This document shows, one piece after another, positions 43,024 through 52,937 of a stretch of 64,000 bases of DNA; positions within the stretch are counted from its first letter, which is position 1, and each line of letters begins with the position of its first letter. Source of the stretch: an uncultured Flavobacteriaceae bacterium. Its GTDB lineage: Bacteria > Bacteroidota > Bacteroidia > Flavobacteriales > Flavobacteriaceae. The notes below the pieces were generated by a model that worked only from the letters and a program-made list of their open reading frames with translations, had not been told where the DNA came from and made no database searches. The stretch covers positions 207,596 to 271,595 of the forward strand of contig CALTAJ010000002.1 of the NCBI GenBank assembly GCA_943842245.1, read 5' to 3'. The translations under genes and the position numbers were made by a program.

Positions 43024-46000
43024 TTATAAGGAAATATTAAATCCTAATGCAACTGTTGAATTGTAGGGGTAATTTGCACTAACAACTCCCTGATTTAAAC
43101 CGGAGCCATAATTACTTACTTCAGGGTCACCATATTCCCATCCTGTAATTAAAAACAAGTTATTAGCAGACAAATAAATGTTTGCACTTTTTGTGCCAGG
43201 GATATCTACATTATATCTTAGTGTCACGTTTTTTAATCTAACAAATGATCCGTCCTGATATGAAACAGTACTTCTTGGTTGATAATTCCCAAAACTTGAA
43301 CCCGCTCTTGGTATGTCAGACGTTTGATTAGAAGTTGTCCATCGATCTCTTACTACTGGGAGTAAATTACTCCTTGCATCCCTACCAAAATAAGATAAAT
43401 GATATGCAGAATTCATTAATTCTAATCCAACAGAGCCATTGAAAAAGAAATCAAGAGTAAGGTCCTTGTAAGTTATTGTATTTCTAATCCCACCATAAAA
43501 ATCTGGATTTGGATTACCCACAACATTAAAATCTAACTCATTTATTGCTCCATCTCCATTTTCATCAATATATCTGGGGCCACCTAGAACACTTCCTACA
43601 ACTCCATCTGCATCAATTTCTGCAGGAGTTTTGTAAGTGCCAAGGTATGTAGCTCCCAAAAATGCTGGTATTGGCTGTCCAGGGATTATTCTTATACTAG
43701 GACCTGCACTTCCTCCTGGAGCGCTAAGGTTGATAAAATCTTCCCCACCAAGAGTTAGAACTTCATTTTTATTAGCAGAAATAGTTAAAGCTGTACTCCA
43801 AGTAAAATCTGGCTTATCAATATTTAGAGAGTTAATAGATATCTCAAAACCTTTATTTTCAATTTCACCAATATTTTCAAGTCTTGTTTCCCCTGCTGTT
43901 CCTGGGAGAGGTTTATTTAATAGAAGATCTTCAGTTCTTTTATTATAATAATCAACTTCTAAAGAATATCTGTTATTTAAAAATCCAATCTCTAAACCGA
44001 TATCGGTTTGATAGGTTGTTTCCCAACTTAAATTTGAACTTGCTAAATCCTCTAATAAAACTGCGCTTCGAACAATATTGTTAAGATATGTTACATATGG
44101 ATTATACCTTGACAACGAGTTATAGGCAGGAACACCTTGTTCTCCAACTATACCATAACTTGCTCTTAATTTTAAATTACTTATATAATCCATATTTTGC
44201 ATAAAATCTTCCTCACTAACATTCCACGCAACACCAGCTGAAGGGAAAACAGCATATTTATTACCTTGTTCAAATACAGATGAACCATCTCTTCTTGCAA
44301 CTAATGTTAATAAATATTTACCTTGATAGGAATAATTTATTCTACCTAAAATAGATTCAAATGTTCTTTGTGAGTAACTACTTCCAACACTATTTTGGCT
44401 TGGATCAGAGCCTAATGAAAGACTATTGAAAGAGACCACATCATTTACAAATCCATATGCTCCAGCAGTAGATGTTTCAAAAGTTGTTTTTTGAACAGTA
44501 TACCCTGCAAGTACTTTTAAAGAATGATCACCAAATACTTTAGAATAATTAATGGTATTTTCATTTAAAACATCTTTACTGTTTCTTGAAAATATGCTAG
44601 CCTCACCAAGTCTACCTTGTGCAACTCTATCGGGAAGAATTGTAGAATAATATTGATTTCGTTTTCTAAAATCAAGCCCTAAACCGATAGTTGATTTAAT
44701 GCTTAACTCCGGTGTAATGTCATATTCGAGGTATGAATTAGTTAATAAATTTGTGGAGTAAGTATGATCGACCCTTTCATTAACATCAGCAAGTGAATTT
44801 CTTGTTGGTGAACCACTTACAGGGTCAATACCATTGTATGTTCCATCTGGATTATAAACCTCTCTTGCTGGAGTAGATTTATCTTGAAGAGCACTCCAAC
44901 CAATTTTTTGATTTTCAGTTTTTCTGTCAGATATATTTACTCTAAACCCAACTCTGAATTTCTCATTAATTTTTGAATCAAAATTAGCTCTTAAAGCATA
45001 TCTATCCATTCCCGAGCTTTCAATTATTCCTTGCTCTGACCATCTATTTAATGAAATATAATAATTTGATTTTTTTGCATTTCCGCTTAATGTAAGATCT
45101 GTGTTATTTATTAAACCATCTCGAGTTACTAAACCAAGCCAATCTGAATCTGGAAGCGTGTAATCGAAAAGAGGAGCAATTGAACTATCATTTTCACCAT
45201 ATCCACTAGCGCCAAAAACCAAAGTTTCAGCTTCATTCCAATAATCTGCAAATTCATCACCGCCCAAAAATTCTGGTTGATTCGCAATTCTTGAAAAACT
45301 TGTGTAGTGGTTAATGGAAATATTATTTTCTCCCTCTTTTGAAGATTTACCATTTTTTGTTTCTATTAATATTACCCCAGCTGCTCCTCTAGTTCCATAT
45401 ATAGCCAAGGCACTCGCGTCTTTTAGAACCTCAATTGATCGAATATCGTTTACATTAATATTTTGAAGATTAAAATCAGTTCCTGCTATAAATCCATCAA
45501 TGACAAAAAGAGGATCATTATTACCTTGAATAGAACTAAGGCCTCTTATTCTTATAGTTGGAGTAGCTTCTGGACTTCCATTTGGAGAAGTTATTTCAAG
45601 CCCTGCAGCCCTTCCTTGAAGAAGACCATTGACACTTGAAGCAGGCTGATTTGCTAGATCTGCACCTTTTACCTGAGCAATTGAAGAAACAAGTTCCTTT
45701 TTTAAAGATGTCCCATAACCAGTAATTACAATTTCATCTAGAGATGAATCCTCTGGAATAAGAGTAATATTGATATTGTCTTGGTCAGTAATAGCTATAA
45801 CTTGATTTTCAAAACCAACAAAAGAAATTTCTAATTCAGCTTCATCATTTTCTAATGAAAGTGAGAAGTTTCCATCAAAATCAGTACTAGTTCCATTTCC
45901 AGTACCAACCTCAATTATTGATGCCCCTGGAAGTGGCACACCATCACTATCAAAGATTGATCCTGATATGGTTCTTTGTATATCGTCTTCTTCAGCTTCT

Positions 46001-46338
46001 TGTGAAACTTGAACTCTAGATTTAATACTTAAATCTTTTTTAACAATAACAGTGTTATTTTCAGAAAGTTCGTAGGTCAATTTCAAGGGACCTAAATAAG
46101 CTTTTAGTAATTCATCAGCTTTAATCTCTCCTTGATTCATCTGAAATTTAGGCGCATCCTTTAGAAGATTTGACCTGTAAATGAATTTATAATCAGTTTG
46201 TTGATTGATGAGTTTGAAAATTTGCTTTCCATTCAACATTTTAGTTGACTCAATTTGAATTATAGCGTCTTGTGAAAATCCATTTTCAGGATTAAAAGAA
46301 AAAGCTAAAGAGCAAAAAAGAAAAATAAATGTTCTCAT
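43024..46338 (-). CDS. SusC-family TonB-dependent outer membrane transporter with STN domain
   Basis: I chose the ATG at 46338 (MRTFIFLFCSLAFSF signal peptide), giving 1104 residues. Order of domains: STN signalling domain (about 25-105; KQIFKLINQQTDYKFIYRSN), carboxypeptidase-like regulatory domain (about 120-200; ISGSIFDSDGVPLPGASIIE), plug domain (about 205-330; GQ-like IRIRGLSSIQGNNDPLFVID), and a TonB-dependent beta barrel to the C terminus. The STN domain and the adjacent fecR and ECF sigma gene indicate trans-envelope signalling: ligand binding leads through FecR to sigma-factor activation. It is paired with the frameshifted susD downstream. The imported ligand is unknown, presumably a sulfated glycan or its fragments. 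Confidence 0.93.
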   Translation of the reverse strand: MRTFIFLFCSLAFSFNPENGFSQDAIIQIESTKMLNGKQIFKLINQQTDYKFIYRSNLLKDAPKFQMNQGEIKADELLKAYLGPLKLTYELSENNTVIVKKDLSIKSRVQVSQEAEEDDIQRTISGSIFDSDGVPLPGASIIEVGTGNGTSTDFDGNFSLSLENDEAELEISFVGFENQVIAITDQDNINITLIPEDSSLDEIVITGYGTSLKKELVSSIAQVKGADLANQPASSVNGLLQGRAAGLEITSPNGSPEATPTIRIRGLSSIQGNNDPLFVIDGFIAGTDFNLQNINVNDIRSIEVLKDASALAIYGTRGAAGVILIETKNGKSSKEGENNISINHYTSFSRIANQPEFLGGDEFADYWNEAETLVFGASGYGENDSSIAPLFDYTLPDSDWLGLVTRDGLINNTDLTLSGNAKKSNYYISLNRWSEQGIIESSGMDRYALRANFDSKINEKFRVGFRVNISDRKTENQKIGWSALQDKSTPAREVYNPDGTYNGIDPVSGSPTRNSLADVNERVDHTYSTNLLTNSYLEYDITPELSIKSTIGLGLDFRKRNQYYSTILPDRVAQGRLGEASIFSRNSKDVLNENTINYSKVFGDHSLKVLAGYTVQKTTFETSTAGAYGFVNDVVSFNSLSLGSDPSQNSVGSSYSQRTFESILGRINYSYQGKYLLTLVARRDGSSVFEQGNKYAVFPSAGVAWNVSEEDFMQNMDYISNLKLRASYGIVGEQGVPAYNSLSRYNPYVTYLNNIVRSAVLLEDLASSNLSWETTYQTDIGLEIGFLNNRYSLEVDYYNKRTEDLLLNKPLPGTAGETRLENIGEIENKGFEISINSLNIDKPDFTWSTALTISANKNEVLTLGGEDFINLSAPGGSAGPSIRIIPGQPIPAFLGATYLGTYKTPAEIDADGVVGSVLGGPRYIDENGDGAINELDFNVVGNPNPDFYGGIRNTITYKDLTLDFFFNGSVGLELMNSAYHLSYFGRDARSNLLPVVRDRWTTSNQTSDIPRAGSSFGNYQPRSTVSYQDGSFVRLKNVTLRYNVDIPGTKSANIYLSANNLFLITGWEYGDPEVSNYGSGLNQGVVSANYPYNSTVALGFNISL

Positions 46339-46444
46339 AGTTAATTTTAAAAGCTTATTTATCAATAAAATATGCTTCGGATTTTGATTTAAAATCATAA
46401 ATTTGATTGGTTTAGTTATACATCTGTTTTAATTATTCCATTTT

Positions 46445-46482
46445 GAAAAAGGCTATAACTTTCGAAGGTGTTGGCCTTTTTC
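46445..46482 (-). terminator. Hairpin between fecR and susC
   Basis: GAAAAAGGC and GCCTTTTTC form a perfect 9-bp stem (46445-46453 and 46474-46482) around a 20-nt loop. It lies between the fecR stop (46496) and the susC ATG (46338), on the path of leftward transcription. It could end or weaken read-through, or mark a separate susC promoter. Confidence 0.6.
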
Positions 46483-46495
46483 TTTTTATATATTA

Positions 46496-47656
46496 TTAAT
46501 CAATTATTATTGTTTTGTTATTTATTTCAAAATTAATTTCATTTGAGCTACTCGTTTTTTCAATTATAAATAATATATCCTCTATAGATTTTGTTCTTTC
46601 TAAGATTCCAGAAAAAATAAATTTCTTTTGATTTGATGATTTAAAAATAAATTCTAAATCATACCACCTTGAAAGAGTATGCATTATATCTTCTAGGGAT
46701 GTATCATTAAATGAAAAAAGGCCATTGATCCAAGATATTTGTTGAAAGACATCTACATCTGACACATCAATAATAGCTGAGTTAGAATCAACTTTTGATT
46801 GTTGATTTGGGAAAAGTAATATTTGATTTTCTCCATTTTCAACTTTAACTTTTCCCTCAACTAAAGTAGTTGTGATGACATCATCTCGGCCGTAAGATTT
46901 TACATTAAACTTTGTGCCTAAAACATTAATTTTCTGTGTTTTAGTTGAAACAATAAATTCTGAGCCATTATTATTTTTACTTGATGATACATCAAAAAAA
47001 GCTTCTCCATACAAAAGCTCAACTTGACGTTTTTTACCTTTTATGAATTTAACAGGATATTTAATTTTTGAATCTGAATTAAGCAAAACCTTAGTTCCGT
47101 CCTCTAAATTCAGTGAAAACTGTCCCCCTCTTGGAATGGTTAAAAAATTAGAGGCAATTTTTTCATTTTTAAAGTTACTAGATGACCTATTCTTAATTGA
47201 ATAAGAAAGTTCTTTTCCATCACTGTTTACAGTTTTATTTTGAAATTTTTGACCTTTTTCTAGTATTACTTGGTCACCATTTTCAAGAGTTAAAACTGCC
47301 TTATCAGTCCCAATAACAATGGGATCACGGATTATTATAGTTTCGTTAAAATAAAATTGATTAAAAAGTGAAATTCCAACTAACAGGATAATACTAGCTG
47401 CGAAGGCAATTTTTTTATAACGCTCTAGTTTGTTCCTTTTCTCAATAAGTCTAATCCGTTTATGGATTTTACTTTTTGCCTTCTGTAAATCATATTTAGT
47501 CATAAATATTGAAGTAAAATAATCTGTTTGAACATAACTGTTAAATATTGTCATATTCCCCTTCTTAATTAACCATCTGTCTAATTCTTCGATTTCATCG
47601 ATGTTAGCTTCTTTGGAGAGGTACTTAACAAGTATTATTTGAATTTTAGAATCCAT
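46496..47656 (-). CDS. FecR-family anti-sigma factor
   Basis: The 386-residue protein has an N-terminal cytoplasmic anti-sigma part (DEIEELDRWLIKKG near 19-32), one membrane helix (about 84-104), a periplasmic FecR domain (TIPRGGQFSLNLEDGTKVLL near 184-203, and VLGTKFNVKSY) and a C-terminal DUF4974 segment (FSFNDTSLEDIMHTLSRWYD near 306-325). It should hold the divergent ECF sigma factor inactive until the SusC STN domain signals. It is transcribed divergently from the sigma gene; 105 bp separate them. Confidence 0.9.
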   Translation of the reverse strand: MDSKIQIILVKYLSKEANIDEIEELDRWLIKKGNMTIFNSYVQTDYFTSIFMTKYDLQKAKSKIHKRIRLIEKRNKLERYKKIAFAASIILLVGISLFNQFYFNETIIIRDPIVIGTDKAVLTLENGDQVILEKGQKFQNKTVNSDGKELSYSIKNRSSSNFKNEKIASNFLTIPRGGQFSLNLEDGTKVLLNSDSKIKYPVKFIKGKKRQVELLYGEAFFDVSSSKNNNGSEFIVSTKTQKINVLGTKFNVKSYGRDDVITTTLVEGKVKVENGENQILLFPNQQSKVDSNSAIIDVSDVDVFQQISWINGLFSFNDTSLEDIMHTLSRWYDLEFIFKSSNQKKFIFSGILERTKSIEDILFIIEKTSSSNEINFEINNKTIIID

Positions 47657-47728
47657 ACTCTATAAACGTATGTTTTTTAACACCCCCCTATATTTTTAAT
47701 ATTTTTTTTACTTTTAAAAGATAATAAG

Positions 47729-47745
47729 TATCACGTTAAGTGATA
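47729..47745. promoter_or_regulatory. Inverted repeat TATCAC-n5-GTGATA
   Basis: A perfect 6-bp dyad lies in the 105-bp divergent region between fecR and the sigma gene, 17 bp before the sigma gene's start. It is a candidate operator for control of the locus. Confidence 0.4.
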
Positions 47746-47761
47746 TTAAATAAAATTTGAA

Positions 47762-48346
47762 TTGGAAAAAGATTTTTTATTTGTCGAAAAGTTAAAAAAA
47801 GGGGACTATAATGCATATACCCTATTAATGAACAATTATTATAAAAATCTTTGTGGCTATGCAAATTTATTCACTAAAGACCCTTCAAAGTCTGAGGATA
47901 TAGTTCAAAATGTTTTTGTAAAATTATGGGTTTACAGAAAAAAAGTCGATTCTAATATTCCTATTAAGAGATATCTACATAAATCTGTTTATAATGAATT
48001 TATAGATCAATATCGAAAAAACAAGTCTGTTATCTCCCTTGAGGAAAAACACCTAAGGACAATTAATACAATAATAGACGACAATTCTTATGATATTGAA
48101 AAACTAATGACAAGGGTAAATAATGAAATTGAGAAGCTACCCGAAAAATGTAAGAAAGTTTTTATTTTAAATAAAAAAGAAGGTCTTACTCACGATGAAA
48201 TTGCCGAATATTTACAAATCTCAAAAAAAACAGTTGAAGGCCATATTACTAGGGCTTTTAAAATTTTAAATCAAAAACTAGGTGAGAAAATTAAAAGTAT
48301 ACTGATTATTCTATTTGATTTTAAACTCACTAATAGTTTTAAATAA
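47762..48346 (+). CDS. ECF-type RNA polymerase sigma factor
   Basis: The 194-residue protein has the sigma-70 region 2 signature (AYTLLMNNYYKNLCGYANLF, then SEDIVQNVFVKLWVYRKKV near 42-60) and region 4 (IEKLPEKCKKVFILNKKEGL near 120-139, and HDEIAEYLQISKKTVEGHIT). No ATG lies nearby: TTG at 47762 is used. It is divergent from fecR, and the seven rightward sulfatases follow 69 bp downstream. It likely drives the susCD and sulfatase units. Confidence 0.9.
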   Translation: MEKDFLFVEKLKKGDYNAYTLLMNNYYKNLCGYANLFTKDPSKSEDIVQNVFVKLWVYRKKVDSNIPIKRYLHKSVYNEFIDQYRKNKSVISLEEKHLRTINTIIDDNSYDIEKLMTRVNNEIEKLPEKCKKVFILNKKEGLTHDEIAEYLQISKKTVEGHITRAFKILNQKLGEKIKSILIILFDFKLTNSFK

Positions 48347-48415
48347 AAATCAGGTGTTTTTTGTAGGGGGTTTTAATATATATACGTCATATATAAAATT
48401 CTAAAATTTGTAAAG

Positions 48416-49894
48416 ATGAAAAAGTTAATATTTCTACTTTTTTTATCGTTAATATTAAGTTGTCAAAACTCAAGGAATAGTATTTCTAAGCCAAATGTTA
48501 TTTTAATAAATGCAGATGATCTTGGATGGTCTGATTTGTCATTAATGGGCTCAAAATATTATGAAACCCCAAACATAGATAAACTTGCAGATAGTGGAAT
48601 GACATTTTACAACGCCTATGCATCAGCTGCAAACTGTGCCCCTAGTAGAGCCTCTATGCTTTCTGGTAAATACACAACAGAGCATGATATTTATACTGTT
48701 GGCAATTCAGAAAGGGGAAATAAAAAAACGAGAAAATTAATTCCAACAAAAAATAATAAAATTCTTGATTTAGACTTCATTCTGATTTCTGAGATGTTTA
48801 AAAGCGAAGGTTATACCAATGGGATTTTTGGTAAATGGCATCTAGGCCCAAAAGGCTTTTACCCAGAACAAAGTGGTTTTGATTTGAATATTGGTGGTTG
48901 CGAAAAAGGGGGGCCAGGAAAAGGAGGATATTTTTCTCCTTATGAAAATCCAAAAATAGAGGATGGACCTATGGGTGAGTATTTAACCGATAGGATCGGT
49001 GATGAAACAGTGAAATTTATAGAGGATAACCAAAATAGAAACTTTTTTGCTTATGTACCTTTTTATTCTGTCCATACACCTATCCAATCCAAAGAAGTGT
49101 ACAGAGAAAAATATTTAAATAAAACATCAGACAACCATCATAACCGCCCTGACTATGCTGCTATGATTCATTCACTAGACGAAAATGTAGGAAAAATTTT
49201 AAATAAGATTGATGAATTAAACCTATCTGAAAAAACACTAATAATTTTCACTTCAGATAATGGAGGAATAAGAGATATATCAAATCAATTTCCTTTAAGA
49301 GCAGGAAAAGGGTCTTATTATGAAGGAGGAATCAAAGTGCCATTAATTTTTTCTTGGGAGAATAAGATTAAATCTCAAAGTGAATCTTATGAAAGAATTA
49401 TAAATATTGATTTTTTCCCAACTCTTAAAAATATAATAGGTTATAAAAACGATAATCTTGAATTAGATGGTGTTGATCTTAGTCCAATTTTTCAGGAAGA
49501 AAAAATTGAAGAAAGATCTTTATTTTTTCATTTTCCAATATATCTAGAGGCCTATAACGTTCAAAAAGATAACGGCTTTGATCCTATATTTAGGACAAGA
49601 CCTGGCTCAGTAGTTATAAAGGGAGATTGGAAATTACATCACTATTTCGAGGATAATAATTTAGAATTATATAACTTAAAAAATGATATTTCTGAATCAA
49701 ATGATTTAAGTAAAGAAAACACAGAAAAAACTTTAGAGCTCTATAGTGAACTTAATATGTGGAGAAATAAGAGAAACGCTCCCATTCCAAATAGGCTAAA
49801 TCCGGATTATGATAAAAAATTTGTAGATAGCTTATTAGTACTTATAAAAAATAAAAAAGTAAGAGGTAGAGTATTTAAAAAACAAAAATCATGA
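48416..49894 (+). CDS. S1-family sulfatase (lipoprotein)
   Basis: The 492-residue protein has a lipoprotein signal (LSLILSCQNS). Motifs: VILINADDLGWSDLS near 27-41, the formylglycine site CAPSRASMLSGKYT near 77-90, GKWHLG near 141-146, and FTSDNGGIRD near 278-287. It is the first of seven sulfatase genes read rightward. The next gene overlaps it by 4 bp (ATGA), showing translational coupling. The specificity (position of sulfate and sugar) is not readable from sequence. Confidence 0.94.
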   Translation: MKKLIFLLFLSLILSCQNSRNSISKPNVILINADDLGWSDLSLMGSKYYETPNIDKLADSGMTFYNAYASAANCAPSRASMLSGKYTTEHDIYTVGNSERGNKKTRKLIPTKNNKILDLDFILISEMFKSEGYTNGIFGKWHLGPKGFYPEQSGFDLNIGGCEKGGPGKGGYFSPYENPKIEDGPMGEYLTDRIGDETVKFIEDNQNRNFFAYVPFYSVHTPIQSKEVYREKYLNKTSDNHHNRPDYAAMIHSLDENVGKILNKIDELNLSEKTLIIFTSDNGGIRDISNQFPLRAGKGSYYEGGIKVPLIFSWENKIKSQSESYERIINIDFFPTLKNIIGYKNDNLELDGVDLSPIFQEEKIEERSLFFHFPIYLEAYNVQKDNGFDPIFRTRPGSVVIKGDWKLHHYFEDNNLELYNLKNDISESNDLSKENTEKTLELYSELNMWRNKRNAPIPNRLNPDYDKKFVDSLLVLIKNKKVRGRVFKKQKS

Positions 49895-51408
49895 AAATTA
49901 AATTAGTTTTTATAATACTTTTTATTAGTCTTTCATGTTCTGATAAAAAACAAAAAAATGAAAATCCAAATATTGTTTATATTCTGGCTGATGATCTTGG
50001 CTATGGAGAATTAGGTGTTTTTGGACAAAAAATAATAGAAACTCCTAATATTGATCAATTAGCAAAAGAGGGAATGATTTTAACCAATCATTATTCTGGT
50101 TCCCCCGTTTGTGCTCCGGCTCGTGCTGTTTTATTAACTGGTATACATTCAGGTAATAATCCAGTTAGAGGAAATGATGAATGGAAAGATAGAGGAGATG
50201 TTTGGAGTTTTGAGGCAATGTTTAAAAACCCTGAACTTGAAGGTCAAAGGCCTATGCCTGATTCAACAATAACTGTAGCTAATTATTTAAAATTAAATGG
50301 CTATAAGACTGGAATGGTTGGCAAATGGGGTCTTGGTGCACCTAACACAAATAGCATTCCAAACAATAAGGGTTTTGATTTTTTCTATGGATATAATTGT
50401 CAGAGACAAGCTCATACTCTTTACCCAAGTCATTTATGGAAAAACAAAGAAAGAGACATTCTTAATAATATGATTGTTGATAAAGGTGCTCTTAAAGAGG
50501 GTCTTGATCCAAATGATATCGAAAGTTATAGAATATATAATCAAAGTGATTACGCACCAACTTTAATGCATGACCAGGCATTGAAATTTATAGATAGAAA
50601 TAGAGATAATAAATTTTTCCTTTATTATGCTAGTCCTCTCCCCCATCTGCCCCTTCAGGCACCAAAAAAGTGGGTAGATTATTATAGAGAAAAATTAGGA
50701 GAAGAAAAGCCCTACATTGGGGATGAGGGTTATTATCCGAATCAATTTCCCAAGGCTACTTATGCTGGGATGATTTCATATTTAGATGAACAAGTGGGGG
50801 AAATTGTTACAAAACTCAAAGAAATTGGAAAATATGAAAATACAATAATTGTTTTTACAAGTGATAATGGTCCAACTCATGTAGCTCAAGTTGATATTGA
50901 TTTTTTTAATAGTGCTGGGATTTTTTTAAACTCTAAAAAAACCGTAAAAGGAAGTGTTAACGAGGGTGGAATTAGAGTTCCTACAATTGCGACTTGGCCA
51001 ATGAAAATAAAGAGTGGAACAATATCGGATCATCCAAGTACTTTTTACGATTTCTTTGCAACTGTTTCTGATATTATAGGTAATCCACTTTCTAATGAAA
51101 CCGATGGTATTTCATATTACCCCAGCTTGATCGGAAAAGAACAAAAAGTACACGATTATCTTTATTGGGAATTTCCTGCTTATGGAGGACAACAAGCAAT
51201 TAGAATTGATAAGTGGAAAGGCATTAAACGCGATCTATTGAAAGGGTCTGCTGACTTACAATTATATGATTTATCTAAAGATCCCAAAGAACTTAATAAT
51301 CTTGCAGTTAATTATCCAGATTTAGTCGATAAAATGGAAAAATTATTAAAAGAAGCGCATACAAAAGCTACAATCCAAAAATTTAATATCCCTGTCCTTG
51401 ACCAATGA
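49891..51408 (+). CDS. S1-family sulfatase, arylsulfatase-like (lipoprotein)
   Basis: The 505-residue protein has a lipoprotein signal (ILFISLSCSDKK). Motifs: YILADDLGYGELGVFG near 30-45, CAPARAVLLTGIHSGN (near 74-89) with the formylglycine Cys, GKWGLG and FTSDNGPTH. The His and Asp that hold calcium and sulfate are in place. It overlaps the preceding gene by 4 bp and lies 35 bp before the next sulfatase, so the cluster probably forms one operon. Confidence 0.94.
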   Translation: MKIKLVFIILFISLSCSDKKQKNENPNIVYILADDLGYGELGVFGQKIIETPNIDQLAKEGMILTNHYSGSPVCAPARAVLLTGIHSGNNPVRGNDEWKDRGDVWSFEAMFKNPELEGQRPMPDSTITVANYLKLNGYKTGMVGKWGLGAPNTNSIPNNKGFDFFYGYNCQRQAHTLYPSHLWKNKERDILNNMIVDKGALKEGLDPNDIESYRIYNQSDYAPTLMHDQALKFIDRNRDNKFFLYYASPLPHLPLQAPKKWVDYYREKLGEEKPYIGDEGYYPNQFPKATYAGMISYLDEQVGEIVTKLKEIGKYENTIIVFTSDNGPTHVAQVDIDFFNSAGIFLNSKKTVKGSVNEGGIRVPTIATWPMKIKSGTISDHPSTFYDFFATVSDIIGNPLSNETDGISYYPSLIGKEQKVHDYLYWEFPAYGGQQAIRIDKWKGIKRDLLKGSADLQLYDLSKDPKELNNLAVNYPDLVDKMEKLLKEAHTKATIQKFNIPVLDQ

Positions 51409-51443
51409 TCAATTTTACTCAATTATTAAATATTATATAGATT

Positions 51444-52931
51444 ATGAAATTAAATCTATTATTAATATCGCTTTTAACAATAAGTTCTTGTAACTCGAAT
51501 TTATCTGAAAAACCAGATAAGCCTAATTTTATAATTTTTATAGCTGATGATATTAGTTGGGATGACTTTGGATGTTATGGAAATAGTTTTGTTCAAACAC
51601 CAAATATTGATAAACTTTCATCAGAAGGAATCATGTTTAGCAACATGTATCTAACAACAAGCTCCTGCAGTCCTAGTAGAAATTCTATAATGACTGGAAG
51701 ATATCCACACAACACAGGGGCCCCAGAGCTACATACAGAGCCACCACTAGATATGGTAAGTTTGGCTCAAGAATTAAAGAATAGTGGTTATTTCACTGTA
51801 TCATCAGGTAAATTCCATATGGGAGATTATGTAAGAAAGGGGTTTGATTTGATTCATGAAGGTAAAAAAATAACTGGGCTAGGTGGAGAGGAAAAATGGG
51901 TTAGTTCTATTGAAGAAAGACCAAAAAATAAACCATTTTTTTTATGGTATGCATCTCATGATGCACATAGAGACTGGGGTGAAAATGACTTTTCTGGTAC
52001 TCATGATATTGAAAAACTAACCCCTCCTGAATATCTGATTAATGACAATTCTACAATATTAGACTTAGCTAATTATTATGATGAGATTAAAAGATTTGAT
52101 CATTCAATTGGGGAAGTGATAGCAACACTGAAAAAAGAGAATATTTATGATAATACTTTTATCATTGTAATGGCAGATAATGGGAGACCATTTCCTCACA
52201 GTAAAACTCGATTGAATGATCAAGGGGTTAAGACTCCTTTTATTTTATCGTTTAAAAATGGAAATATATCTGGTAAGACTAGCAGTCTGGTCAGTTCAAT
52301 TGATATTGCACCTACAATTTTAGATTTTGCTGGAATTAAGATTAATCAAAGTTTTCAAGGGAATAGTTTTAAAAATCTTTTAGAAAAACCCGATAAACCA
52401 TTCAGAAACTATGTTTTTGCAGAACATAATTGGCATGATTTTGAGTCTCATGGAAGAATGGTGAGAAATAAAAACTTTATGTTAATTGAAAATAACAGAA
52501 CCCAATTTGCTCATTTAGGCCCTCTAGATGCATTAAACAGTGAATCCTATTTTAGTCTCTTAGAAAAAAAGGAATCAGGAGAAATTTCAGAAATTCAAAG
52601 TGAAATATTCATAAGTCCAAGACCAAAAGAAGAGTTTTATAATATGCAAAATGATTTTTTTCAGAGAAAAAATTTAATTAACAATAAAGAAACTCAAATT
52701 GAAATAAATAATTTAAGAAATATATTATCTGAGTGGAAATCAGAAACTGGCGATTCAAATCCAGATCAAATAACAAAACATTGGTATAAAAGGACTCCTG
52801 GCCCATTAAAAGCGAGAAATAATTTAGATTCATCTATAGAATTATTAAAGACTCCCTTTCATGGTATAAGAGGAGAATTTCCTGGAGTATCAAACAATGC
52901 TACTCAAATTAACAATAAAGGTCCTTTCTAA
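51444..52931 (+). CDS. S1-family sulfatase, sulfamidase-like (lipoprotein)
   Basis: The 495-residue protein has a lipoprotein signal (LLTISSCNSN). Motifs: FIIFIADDISWDDFGCYG near 28-45, SCSPSRNSIMTGRYPHNTG (formylglycine Cys near 75), SGKFHMG, and VMADNGRPFPHSK. The GRYPHNTGAPELHTEPP segment and the SDN-to-ADNGRPFP change are typical of the sulfoglucosamine sulfohydrolase (heparan N-sulfatase)-like branch. The substrate assignment is by resemblance only. It is in the middle of the sulfatase operon. Confidence 0.92.
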   Translation: MKLNLLLISLLTISSCNSNLSEKPDKPNFIIFIADDISWDDFGCYGNSFVQTPNIDKLSSEGIMFSNMYLTTSSCSPSRNSIMTGRYPHNTGAPELHTEPPLDMVSLAQELKNSGYFTVSSGKFHMGDYVRKGFDLIHEGKKITGLGGEEKWVSSIEERPKNKPFFLWYASHDAHRDWGENDFSGTHDIEKLTPPEYLINDNSTILDLANYYDEIKRFDHSIGEVIATLKKENIYDNTFIIVMADNGRPFPHSKTRLNDQGVKTPFILSFKNGNISGKTSSLVSSIDIAPTILDFAGIKINQSFQGNSFKNLLEKPDKPFRNYVFAEHNWHDFESHGRMVRNKNFMLIENNRTQFAHLGPLDALNSESYFSLLEKKESGEISEIQSEIFISPRPKEEFYNMQNDFFQRKNLINNKETQIEINNLRNILSEWKSETGDSNPDQITKHWYKRTPGPLKARNNLDSSIELLKTPFHGIRGEFPGVSNNATQINNKGPF

Positions 52932-52937
52932 TTAAAT

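Noticed and set aside
43637..43948. 103-codon plus-strand frame within susC
   Set aside because: It runs antisense to well-conserved SusC barrel and linker sequence and has no motif of its own.
48377..48395. AT-rich dyad TATATA-cgtca-TATATA-like before the first sulfatase
   Set aside because: Alternating AT symmetry is expected by chance in this AT-rich DNA; there is no second site to support an operator.
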